In this document: positions 49,771-64,000 of the stretch, piece by piece | How positions within the stretch are numbered: the stretch's first letter is position 1 | Layout of the letters: each line of letters starts with the position of its first letter | Origin: Elysia chlorotica | Lineage: Eukaryota; Mollusca; Gastropoda; Plakobranchidae | Assembly (NCBI GenBank): GCA_003991915.1 | Contig: RQTK01000286.1 | Location: 452,971 to 516,970, forward strand | Direction of reading: 5' to 3' | Length of the DNA: 64,000 nucleotides | The notes under the pieces: model-generated | Told to the model about the DNA's origin: nothing | Databases searched by the model: none | The model's input: only the letters and a program-made list of their open reading frames with translations | Position numbers and translations under genes: made by a program

Positions 49771-52700
49771 TAGCCTAGTTGCTGACAATGTACTTAAAGA
49801 AACCATCAAACTAAGTCAAATCAATTGATGAAGATTTTTTTTTCAAAAGTAGATGACATAAGATAGCACAGTGGAGACCCCATAGTTTGAATTTCTTGGG
49901 ATTTGATATAAACTTCGAATTAAGAGGATTCGAATTATAGAAAGGGCTATACCTTAACCTCAAAAGTAATGAAATTAGTAGACATTTACAAACTTTGTTT
50001 TGAGAAAACTGCATTTATGATAGTTTCCTATTGTTTTCTTTCTATAGAAACCTCCTGACCCCATTTCTTTCAAATGTGTCTTGGGCAGCAAAAAGCATTA
50101 AATTCTTCTTCACAGATAGGTCTTTTATAATGTCTGTTGGTAGTGTGATCATCGAATTAAGAGAATCAAACCACAAAAACTTCGAATTATGAGTTTGATT
50201 TTAAAAGAGCAAATTACAGAAAAAAATAACATATTCTCTTGCAAGATTGGGTTTATGCAAAATTTGAATTATCAGATTTTTTTGTGAGGCTTCCTCCTTC
50301 AAAAGCTTACACATGTGTATTATATAGTCTATACACCAACACAAATTCACTTATAGAGATTTGAAAATTCTATTTCATGGTTATGACCAAAAAATATATT
50401 CTCACAAACTGTTGAATTGAAAAAAAAAAAAAGCATTAATGAAATTGTTTGATGTCATTGCTGCTCTGACACACAAAAAAAGCTCAAGCTTCTCTTGCCT
50501 TTTCCAGATCTTGATGATTAAATAAAAAAGTTTATACAAATATACATAATAATGTGCAAAAGACGTTGGTTTTCAAATTTATTAAAAAGAATCATAGCCC
50601 TACTGAGAACGTTTGGAGCAAAATATGAAACGTATGACAAATTGAGTAGGTAGCTACACTTTTACTTATATATTTTTTTAATGACGATCCTGTAAATTAT
50701 ATTGGATGGCGCAATATATTCATGAATGTTTTAAACTTTACTAACTCTTGTGTGTTCGGTAACCAAAATATTTCTACGACAATGAGCACTTTACGAATAT
50801 TAAACATACTTATATTTCACCCTGCCCTGTTGTCATGTTCCTTACAAAACTCTAAAGCTTTGGCCTTCTTTGTTTAAACCCTACCTCATCCAGGGTGGGT
50901 CACCTACGGACAACAGTACTATTACTTCTAGTCTTTTCTGGTTGACTTGATATATATCCCCTTCTATTTTAAATGTTATGTTTGTATTACTGTTAGATGT
51001 CAAATACATGAATGTGGACTTTTCACACTCACTAGAAGTGTATGCTGTGATGTATTTACCCACACATTATATACCTATGCCATACATCAATCAATTTATA
51101 GTTGTTGTTTTTTTTTATTTGTGATACTAGTAATCTTCCTTTATTTTTGGTATATGTATATTATGATCTGTGGCAAATGGTCGAATATGTTTTTATTTTT
51201 ATTTTACACTTTGTTTTATTCTGCCATTAGTAATAGTATATACTAGTATGAAGTAAATGCTATAGTTAAGTGAATGTTTGAATAGACTCTATATCTTTTT
51301 TTTTCTTTTCTTTTTTTCTTTTTTTTTTTTAAATAAATTGTTGACATTGTATTTGTTATATCAATGCTCATATTTTTGGACCAAACTTTTCAAAATAGGA
51401 TTGTTTTCTACACGTTTATTACTCTTTTTTTTTGTTTAAGTACATTGTACTGCCAATCAACATTTCTAGAGTAATGGGATAAAGCCTGAGTGGGGAGTGA
51501 TTTCTCTCTCTTGTGACTTTAGGGAATGTGATTTAACAAAGAGTTGTGGAAAAGGAAAGGCAGACAAAAAAAAAAGACAATGGAAGACAATATAACAGAA
51601 TGGACAGGTTTAAAGCTGGGTGAAGCCCTTCGAAAGTCTGAAAAAAAGAAGGTTGAAGAAAAGAGGTTGCCCAATCATCCTTGGAGCCCCAACAATCACC
51701 AAGACTGAGGGATAGGTGAAGTGAAGTGAAGAAGTGCATGCGACTTAGTCAGATGATATGAGTTCTATTCAACAAGATTTTCAAAGATATCAGCAGTGTC
51801 ATTTTGGGCGTGAATGATGTCATTTTCTTTTTAATTGCGCATTGCAAATTGTAAAGGATCAGAAGAAGTAAAAGGGTGTGGTCGCCAACACTGGATTGGT
51901 GGATGCTTATCTAATTTTGTCTTTTCCATTTCTTTTTTTTTTTCTCGGCTGAATATTTGGCAACAGGAGATAAAATTTGCTTAATGGTCAAACTAAACCT
52001 AAAGCAGATTTTTATACTTCCATCTGAGTAACATAACTCTTTGTACAATTTCATTCCCTAAAGAAATGTATTATGAAGCATTATTTCTGAAGTGGAAAAA
52101 GCACTTTCCTAATTAAACTACTCAAGGAGTTTTATGCTTGAAGAGTAAGTGTTTACCCAGTTGTACTTCTATGTGCTGTGCTGTCATATATAGCATCAGT
52201 ATAAACATCAATCTAACATGCATACAGTATAATCAGTTTAAGCTATAATTCATTCGTCAAGCATTTCAAAGCTGTTTTTTTATGCAGCGTATTACTCTTT
52301 AATACTTGGCAGCATTATTTGCAGAAACATGTATTATTAGTTTGCTGCTTTTTTTTATACCAAAGTAGGCATTACTGCTTTTTCTCTATGAATAGGTCAT
52401 TTCTTTCTTCTTAGATTTGTCCCATTTCATTTATGTAAGTTTTTCCAATAAAATGTTCATTATTCGAACCACTTTGCAAATGAATTCATAGATGGGTAAC
52501 ACCTATTAACACTTGGCAATTCAGTAGTTTTCAGGAAGGACAGAAAATATATCCTAATGAAATCAAATGCATTAATTTGTAAGTACAAGATACAAGATTG
52601 CAAACTTAATTAATGCAAATGGCACATGGTTTCAAGTTTTTTGCTAGTTAGTGATTGAAATGATAAATACACATAAGATCCAAATTGAAATCCTTGTCTC

Positions 52701-53119
52701 TCAAAACTTTTTGAAAGCAGACATTTTTTTATGCTTCATTTAATTAAATTATCGTAATATGACAACAAAACTGGAATGAAATAGTTAAGAACCATCCTAA
52801 TTTTGGTGTTGCTATTTTTTCTTCTCTAAGACTACAAAATCCAATAATCCAACATAAAACAGTGTTACCTGATTAAACCTATGGATGTAATGCACATATG
52901 TGTTTTTCCTCTGATTTGATATTGTCAGCCTGAAGGCAGCTCCATCACTGATTATCACTATCGTGTGTCTTTTATGTCAACAAACCTACTTGATAAATTG
53001 TCCTTACTCATACTGTGCCCGCTTCCTATCTTTTACTATACTCAATGAATTGGATTTTGTTTCAATGGGTTGTTTTTTTTAGTAGATTAAAAAAAAGCAT
53101 TTTCTTAAACTCGAATTAT

Positions 53120-53139
53120 TATTTTTATTTTTATTATTC

Positions 53140-53179
<40 letters not shown>

Positions 53180-53206
53180 TACTATTATTATTATTACTAC
53201 TACTAC
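53120..53206. repeat. (ATT)n microsatellite
   Basis: ATT run with ACT interruptions. Confidence 0.94.
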
Positions 53207-54218
53207 TTCAGCGATAAATATTTGAGCCGTATCATCTGAACCAGTGACCTTATTCATAAACCACATTTCAGTAAGGATGGATCATCAGAAAAAGTGACTC
53301 TGTTTCTTATATCCTCTGACTTGAACTTGCTATCTATTTAGCCGTTACACACATACTGCTTTGCTTCTGCTTTATGCCCTTCCTTTATCTTAGTATCTGA
53401 TTCATAAGTTGATCAAATAATGTATTTGTTATCTTTATATATTATATATATCTCCATTAACACTTTGTGTGTATATTTTCTCCTGCGACAAAAATTACAG
53501 AAGTCATCAAGAAACATTTGTAAGCTGATAATCGGGCAGGTTGCAATTGCTAGCTCTAGCAAGCTTATAAGGATATACCAAAAGGAAAAAAAAAAAAATA
53601 TATATATATACATAAACTATTAGGTTAAGTGCACCTCTAATTACAAAACAATACAAAACACATAAGCTTTCGGCTTTCAGCCTTTATCATTCAAAAACGA
53701 TAAAAGTAAAAAAAAAAGAAGAAAAAGGTGTAAATCCACAATAGGAATATACACGGAGGAGAATAATTATTACCCACAAAAAAAGATATAAAAAATATAA
53801 AATGTTCAACTGATTACCATGAAGATTAAATTGCTAAATGTAATAATAAAACAATAGAAAAAAGGAAAACTAAATAGAGTGTCAAATTATACAGATAAGT
53901 CACAGACGGAAAGACAGAGATGAAGAGCGAGGAGTATTTGTAATTGGTTGTAACTAATCAAATCTAGTCTATAAGAGATGAATGTCTTTATATAACTAGA
54001 TCTGAAATAAAATATTTAAACATGTGTATTTTAAATAAAAAATAATATAATTGGCTTAAGAATCATGGCTGAAATTATAGCTAAGGAAAGATTAAGTAGG
54101 ATTTCTTGTGTGTATTAATACCTTCTCTCTTTAAAGGATATTTTGTGACAACAAAATTGTTACTGTTTCACAGTTTATCTCATTTTTTTTTGGAACCATA
54201 CTCATGTTTTCAGTTATT

Positions 54219-54323
54219 TGGTCGTAAGTACAACGTCGCAATAGCTTACAACTCATCGTAAAAATGTGCTAATAAGCAGGTTTACGATGAGTCGTAAGTT
54301 ACTGCTATGTTGTACTTACGGCC
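54219..54323. mobile_element. Short inverted repeat (hairpin/MITE-like)
   Basis: Left arm gtcgtaagtacaacgtcgca ... actcatcgtaaa (54219-54262) and right arm tttacgatgagtcgtaagtt ... gttgtacttacggccc (54281-54323) are imperfect reverse complements around an 18-bp loop. No coding content. Confidence 0.75.
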
Positions 54324-55649
54324 CATTATTTTTTTTGTCTGTAGCCTACATGTATTTCTGCATACTGTCTTTTCTGTCTTTAAATACAATGTATTTCTTA
54401 ATCGTGTCATGCAAATATCATGCATTGTACTGCGCTTGAGTGTTTATTCTCCCCTCACGTTTTTGCAATATTTATACTCTTCCCAATAAAATCTGATCTT
54501 GTGAATACACAGATGTTCTAGTTTGTGTTTTGTATTCGGTGTTTACATATATGCAGTAATTTAAATTATACCTCGTATAAATTTGTTTGATTGTTTATAG
54601 TCCTGACGTGGTTTCAATTTTGCTCTGATGTTTCAAAACAATATTTTTCGTGCATCTGCGAGAGGGATATTTTTTTATATTTTTTATAGTCAGTAAATTC
54701 TACGGAAAACATGTATGTGAACTATTTTTTATCATAGATAGACTATAACTAGATTTGTTGTGAATCGAAGGAGACTGTATTTAACACGTTTACGTGAAGC
54801 TTTTAGCAGGATTTTAAAAAAATGTATTACAGAGGTCAATAAACACTCTTAATGAAATATTCCATGATCCATGAGTGTTGACCTTAAACCAAAATATAAA
54901 CTTTTATGCTGTTCAGTGCTCAATATGACCAAAGAAAAAATCGGAGACTTTTCTATCCGTGTTTCTTATTGTGCCAATGAGTACGTTTTAAGACAACGTA
55001 GAGGATGACCAAATAACATTACAAGACCTATTGTAAGACAAATCAAATTGTCAACCAATTATCACACAGACTTGATACAAGATCCGTAAAACTGTATTGT
55101 ACGCTAACCGCCATCTTGATGTGGGTTTCTTAGAAATCTTCGTGAACGATACGATACGGCATCTCTTTGTCAAGCAAGCAAAGCACCAGCTGGGAATTAA
55201 ACCAAGATTCTCTTGCTCATCTGTCCAGGGCTTTATCGTCTGAGAAAATTTTGCTTCATTCTGCATAATCAAATGAGCAATGAACAAAATAACTCCATTC
55301 TGCACCGCAAAAGATAATACGTGGAGTATTTTGAAGACCACCTCAAAGAATCACAAAAACCTCTATTTGTTGATGCCTTCATTGAGTGTATAACAATTTG
55401 AAAAGGTAACACTACCATAATCCTTTTCATGAAGGACACACACTCACAAACTAATAGACATGACGTGCGGTATGAGATAAAACAATCAACAGCTAAGACT
55501 TACCGGTACAAACAAAAGAAGAACAAAATTAATGTATTCACCGTATATTTTATTTCATGGTCATAGGTTCAGTAAATAAAAGTAAAGTCTAACCTTTCTA
55601 GTATTTTAAAATGCAATCCTAATTATATATTCTGCACTAATCATATCGT

Positions 55650-55770
55650 TTTGGGACCCGTACACCTAATACTGGCTTTACTGCTGACATTGGGCATTAA
55701 GGAATAAACTCAGTATCTCGACCTCACCACTCGACACTGAAACCCTGTGCTTAAAATAGCCCGGATGTCA
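55650..55770 (+). repeat. Very degenerate SINE tail
   Basis: gttttgggacccgtacacct and gctgacattgggcattaa follow the family order of 'cttggggcccgtccac' and 'gacgttggacgttaa'. Confidence 0.4.
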
Positions 55771-56918
55771 GCTAATTATCCACCACTAATAAGCTGGATC
55801 CGAAAAATCAACAGCGTCGTCTGGAAAGCTTTCTCTATAACGTATTTAATCGAGAATTTCTGTATGATCTAACAATCAATACGCTTTGAGATGGAGAATG
55901 GTATTTTTAGCTTGCAGCCGAACGAAATAAATAATTGTATGTTTGTTAAGCTATAATTCTCTTTGATTTGCTCACGATAAAGCAATATGATCGACCTACT
56001 ATAAATTGAACATTGTTCGTAATTTTGTGTGTGTGTGTGTGTGTGAAAGTAATAAATGACGCGAAGGTGCAGTAAAATTAATGCGATAATTTCATAGTAA
56101 CCGAGCCAGTTATAATGAAAAACAACAAAAAAATTGCATTCCAATATTACATGCGCTAACTTCTGTATCTCGATGGCCCTAATCATTATTTGCGTTGCAC
56201 TTTGCCAGCAATTGATTAGAGTGCAGACTTGCCAGATTGCTTTGAAGTGTGGCACATCACCTTAGACAGGCTGATAAATATTTGATAGTTTTCCCGCTCC
56301 CCGAACCGTCACATCCGGAAAAGGATTACTTGCCTAATGCAAGTTATGTGTAAAACTAATTTAATCGTGAGCAAACTGCAGACCCAAACCAGTCATTTTA
56401 GCGTTACTAATGTAGGCCAAAAAAAAAAGTATACGTTTAACTTAACACACTGTTTGTAGCTATAGGTGAGGCTGTTTTTGTACAAGTTTAATTTGTTAAT
56501 AAAGCAATGCAGTGTTTTTTTTTCTTTTAGTTTGCGTAATTATAGAAGGTAGGAAAGAGCATTATTATAGAAAAAGACTTTATATGACGGTGTAAAGTTT
56601 AGGTAAAAAATTAATGATGCTTTTTTTCTCCATAGCTATGGGACGACGAAATTATTTAATTTGTATAAAAATTGCTGTTCGTGTTAATAATTTCGGATTG
56701 TGCATATTATATGCACTTTTATGAAGAACTTTTGTATAGTTAGGGAATGCGTTGAAAAATATATGGGTCGTTTAATGTTATCTTTATCACAGCTATTTGT
56801 CTATTATTGCCATGTTGTCTTATTTATTTCTACATGTACTGTGAATGCTGCTGCTGCTAATCCTACAACAGCAGCAACAACAACAACAATAACGACAGTA
56901 AAACAATAATTAATACTG

Positions 56919-57088
<170 letters not shown>

Positions 57089-58337
57089 TCATTGTTACCC
57101 TTATCACGTACAGATTTTTTCACTTCAGTGACTTGCTTTTACATGTAAAGAGGCCGTTGTTAAAACACATTCATTATTTAGAAATAAAGAGGTCTAAAGA
57201 TACCAATAACTTAAGCTTCCTTTTTGGATAAGCGTATTTTGATTATATTGATTTCAACTTTCGAAGCTACCTCTACAAATGCAAGGAAAACATTTGATGT
57301 GTAACTTGCTTCTGTAGTCCTTCAAATAAAAAAGTTATTCAAAAACGGCCCTTATTTATCAGCCTGCCCTCGTACTATTTGGTGTGAGTGTAAATTATTC
57401 ATAAAAAATAGCGGCACTCGTATCTTTGTTTGGTATTTTACCTTTCCTTTAAGAAAATTACCGTCTCTAATGTTTCAGTTAAAATTTTAATCTAATAAAG
57501 ATTTTTAAAAGAGAAAAAAACATAATACGATTCACATTTAAATACGGGATGATAATTAAAACATACCAGCAACAAACCAATACCGAAACCATCAATGGCT
57601 ACGGTTTATTTGAGTTAAACAATATTAAACAATTATTCACAATCGATAGATTGCCCCCCACAAGATATTACAAGTTTAAAAACACGAAAATCAAAAAGAA
57701 GAAAAATAATGTGATAAGAAATAAGTTACCTCAGTTGTGTAATATACTATCTAATTCCTAAAGTACTCTAAATCTTGAGTATTTTTATATGAGGTTGGAC
57801 AGTATACAATGGTGTGACGGTTATGTTGTCTCATCAAAAATGCTATAATTATAGACTCTAAGCGACCAATCGAAAATAAAACAGAAAAGCTACATCTTAA
57901 TGACCCATACCAAAAAGTTATCCAAACAAATTATATACACCATTAACTCCTTCCATACCAATTCTTATTGCACCCAGAAAGTAAATTATATGAAAATACT
58001 ATCGATTTTTTTTCATAATAACTGATGTTACATAAATTTACATGAATTAGCATGCATTTAGATAAGGAATATGCATGTTCTAAAACTAGTTTTTAGAAAA
58101 ATTGAAAAAATACGCAGGAGAAAGAGGCGTTTAGGACCTCTCAACTTCTTGTTACAGATAAGCAACCGCATAACTATGTCACGAAAATGAATAGTTGGGA
58201 ACTGTTGGCAATATTTTGACTACCACCATTCGACATATCTATCCATATTTTAGAATCTTTTTATAACATGTTCATTCTGAAACTTGACAGAATCCTGTGT
58301 CAATATGCAATACGCACGCGTATAGGATTTTATAGGT

Positions 58338-58505
<168 letters not shown>

Positions 58506-58656
58506 TTTAGCAGGTTAAGAAAAAGAATGATCCTGAGCGATAAGAAAATAAAGACAGACAAGGAGATCATTGAATAGACATGGACTAACAAAATGGTATC
58601 CCCTAAGCCTATCCCTAAAAATTTTCAACAACCCTTCCTTGGAATTGCTATCTCTT

Positions 58657-61740
<3,084 letters not shown>

Positions 61741-61743
61741 TTA

Positions 61744-63271
61744 TAGCGTTCCATCATTGTCGAAATGTTACTTTATAGCTGGGTTGAAAACAGCGTTATG
61801 TAATCCTGGGCATAATTAAATGGATATCACACAAAACAATGAACGTCGGTGACATGAAAAATGCTCGTTTTCGTAATGTTTCTTGGCAGTTGTTTCAATC
61901 TTCTGGGTTAAAAGTTGGATTCGAATTTAATATAACATTTCTCTACACTCCAGATAGTCGGTGAAGCAAAGGAGAAAATTGAATCAATTCTTTATTAATT
62001 GAGAATGGCGTGTTAAGTTATCACTGAAAGGTTCAATGGAAAAAAAAATAACCAATAAATGTTATTGCATCCAAGTATTTTTGGTACCTTTTCCCTCCGA
62101 TGCCTCATTAAAGTATCAATTACTTCGTGCAATTAGTTGAATTATGCTAATATCAAACTGCCCCCCCCCCCTTTTTCAGAAAGCAAAAAGAAAATTGTTA
62201 GACTTTTTCTTACGTAAAACCTTGGATCCTAAAAACTTAAATAAATTCATAGATATTTTCAACAAAAAAAAGCTCATTGTAATGTCGGTTGGAACAAAGA
62301 GATGTTAAAAATCCTTCTCAACGCAGTTTAAAAAGTTTTTAAAAAAATCTCTGATCGGAGGAGGCGAAATTGTCTTAATGAACACCTATAATTTTATCTC
62401 AAGAACGATCCGATATAACGACGGAGTCACCAGAACAGGATCGGTATCCGGGATTTGGCCGGTCTCATTACAGTATGCTCATACCGAACAAGAGGGATTC
62501 GACCTCTGGACATCCTGCATGGAATACCGACGCTTTAACTTCTACACCAACAGGCACGCCTGTTTTCTGTTTTGTTTTATTTTATTGTATTTTTTGGTTT
62601 TATTGTACTTTGGTTTTTATTCATAAGATCTTCCCTACCCTTCCGAAAATATTCAATAGACTCACAGGGAACGTAGTTTTACAAATACGTTTCACGGTTC
62701 TTGGTGAAGTCATAATACACTGTAATGAACGAACGGGTAACTTAGCAATAGTGAATCCGCCTCTGCATTCAATGTCTACAATCAGCATCATTAACCTTCA
62801 TTATCATCTGATTCTTTCTTTATCGACAAAAATTAGTCTCAGTAGAATGAACCTATATAACTTAAATTATAATTTTTTTAAATTCCGTTTCTAATTAGCA
62901 TCTGTTAACCTGATTCTACTTCAATTGACAGCTCCTTCAAGAAAACTTTTTTAATTGAAAAAGGGTAAGTTTCACAGATTAGTGGGGGGAAAACCCTACG
63001 AAATCCACGATTTTGATGGCAGCAGCCAAACGCATCACAGTCGATTTAGTATTATGAATAATGAGAAAATCAATGCAAATCCAACAGAACTACGCACGCG
63101 CTATAAATGCACTATGCATTTTGTTTTGGTTTTCAAACCCGAATAAACACGCACAGCACATTTGAAAGAAGAAAAAACGAAACGCAAAACGTTAAAAAAA
63201 AAGGAATGTTAGTAGTTGCTCTATGGTAGTTTGACAAAGATTGCAGAATATAAAAAGTGTCCAAATAGAGC

Positions 63272-63306
<35 letters not shown>

Positions 63307-63371
63307 GATTTCATACTATCTTTGAAAAGTAACAAAGCTGGCGATTTCTTACCTGAGCCTTAGAAGAATAG
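61744..63371. other. Sequence between FReD gene and mariner
   Basis: Nothing confidently recognised. An open frame near 62378-62626 has no familiar motif and runs into a T-rich tract. An ATT microsatellite lies at 63275-63306. Confidence 0.5.
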
Positions 63372-64000
63372 GGCGAAGGCCGGCCAACATCTGTTGTGAC
63401 TGAGAAAAACGTGTCCACTGTGGAGGGACTAGTAAAGCAGGACAGGCGAATAACAGTCAAACAGTTAGCAAGTGAAACCAGGATCAGCGTAGGTTCAGTT
63501 GAAAAGATTCTTCATGATCACCTCAATCTGAACAAGGTCTCAGCTCGATGGGTACCAAGGTTATTGACTGCTGATCAGAAGAAAGAGAGGGCTGATTGTT
63601 GCAAGCATCTTCTTCGGTTAGAAGCAAATGACGACTTGTTCTTTCAGAAAATTGTAACCATGGATGAGACTTGGATCTATCAATTCGATCCAGAGCCGAA
63701 AAACGCGTCTATGCAATGGAAAAGACCCTCATCGCCCCCACCAAAGAAATCAAAGGTCACACAATCAAGTGGCAAGGTCATGCTGTCTTGTTTCTGGAAC
63801 TGTGAGGGCATCCTAATGACTGACTACATGGAAAAGGGGAAAACAATCATTGGAGAGTATTATTCAGGGTTGCTAAAAAGACTGAGATCTGAATTAGTAA
63901 GAAGAAGACGGGGAAAGCTTCGAAACGGAGTCCTGCTTTTGCATGATAACGCTCCTGCTCATCGAGCACGACAAGCCGTTGAGACAGCTGATCAGTGTGG
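63372..64000 (+). CDS. Mariner-type transposase, partial (runs off window)
   Basis: 209 codons open to the window edge, in one frame after a TAG at 63369-63371. Motifs include GRPTSVVTEKNVSTVE, RRITVKQLA, ISVGSVEKILHDHLN, KVSARWVPRLLT (the usual mariner linker), the first catalytic Asp in VTMDETWIY and the second in LLLHDNAPAHRA, 93 residues between them. The third catalytic Asp would be beyond the edge. The N-terminal helix-turn-helix part is missing or in another frame, so the copy may be 5'-damaged; the visible part has no stops or frameshifts. Tc1/mariner transposases excise and insert DNA at TA sites. Confidence 0.93.

Noticed and set aside
53630-53720. Penelope-like or other retroelement end (cataagctttcggctttcag region)
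   Set aside because: The ggctgaaagccgaaagctta wording is suggestive, but no RT or endonuclease sequence is nearby.
62378-62894. Possible gene with frames starting MNTYNFISRTIRYND
   Set aside because: No recognised motif, overlapping frames in two phases and a T-rich low-complexity end; no splice structure supports it.

Overview
The window looks like ordinary nuclear DNA of an invertebrate animal, most likely a mollusc and probably a gastropod. That is inferred from AT-rich, intron-rich sequence, a Galpha-o whose conserved parts read like molluscan Galpha-o, a secreted fibrinogen-related (FReD) protein, abundant tRNA-derived SINEs and very many microsatellites. There are no operons, rRNA genes or CRISPR arrays. 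Gene calls below come from splice-site-by-splice-site reading and comparison with remembered family sequences; no database search was possible.

Layout. (1) 1-18087, plus strand: the last six coding exons of a Go-type G-protein alpha subunit. The in-window exons supply exactly residues 55-354 of a 354-residue protein; the two 5' coding exons lie upstream. Its introns hold minisatellites, a foldback element, a tandem array of SINE bodies and a 5'-truncated LINE. (2) 18088-28830: 3' UTR and intergenic DNA, including a stray 260-bp copy of the first exon and flanks of the next gene. (3) 28831-33057, minus strand: a complete six-exon gene for CNEP1R1, the regulatory subunit of the nuclear-envelope lipin phosphatase (122 aa). 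It is convergent with Galpha-o. (4) 36022-46712, plus strand: a DUSP22/JSP1-like dual-specificity phosphatase, divergent from CNEP1R1, with C88, D57 and R94 at the same positions as the human enzyme. It has two possible ends: a histidine-rich read-through tail, or a separate terminal exon lying beyond a 2.8-kb tandem duplication. (5) 46713-58656: no gene recognised, only AT-rich DNA, SINE copies and microsatellites. (6) 58657 to about 61740, minus strand: a secreted-type protein with a PAN-like Cys region, Thr-rich stalk, EGF-like module and fibrinogen-related domain. Its intron carries fossil copies of its own last exon, and its 5' end is unresolved. (7) 63372-64000, plus strand: an open mariner-type transposase frame running off the window edge.

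The genes do not form one pathway. Galpha-o signals from GPCRs at the plasma membrane, CNEP1R1 tunes lipid synthesis at the nuclear envelope, DUSP22 is a myristoylated signalling phosphatase, and the FReD protein is probably a secreted lectin-like or immune protein. I found no convincing new multi-gene system. The most interesting signals are structural: the duplicated CNEP1R1 start exon, FReD exon fossils, the two-ended DUSP22 gene with its post-stop tandem duplication, and a SINE family whose body has become a tandem array.
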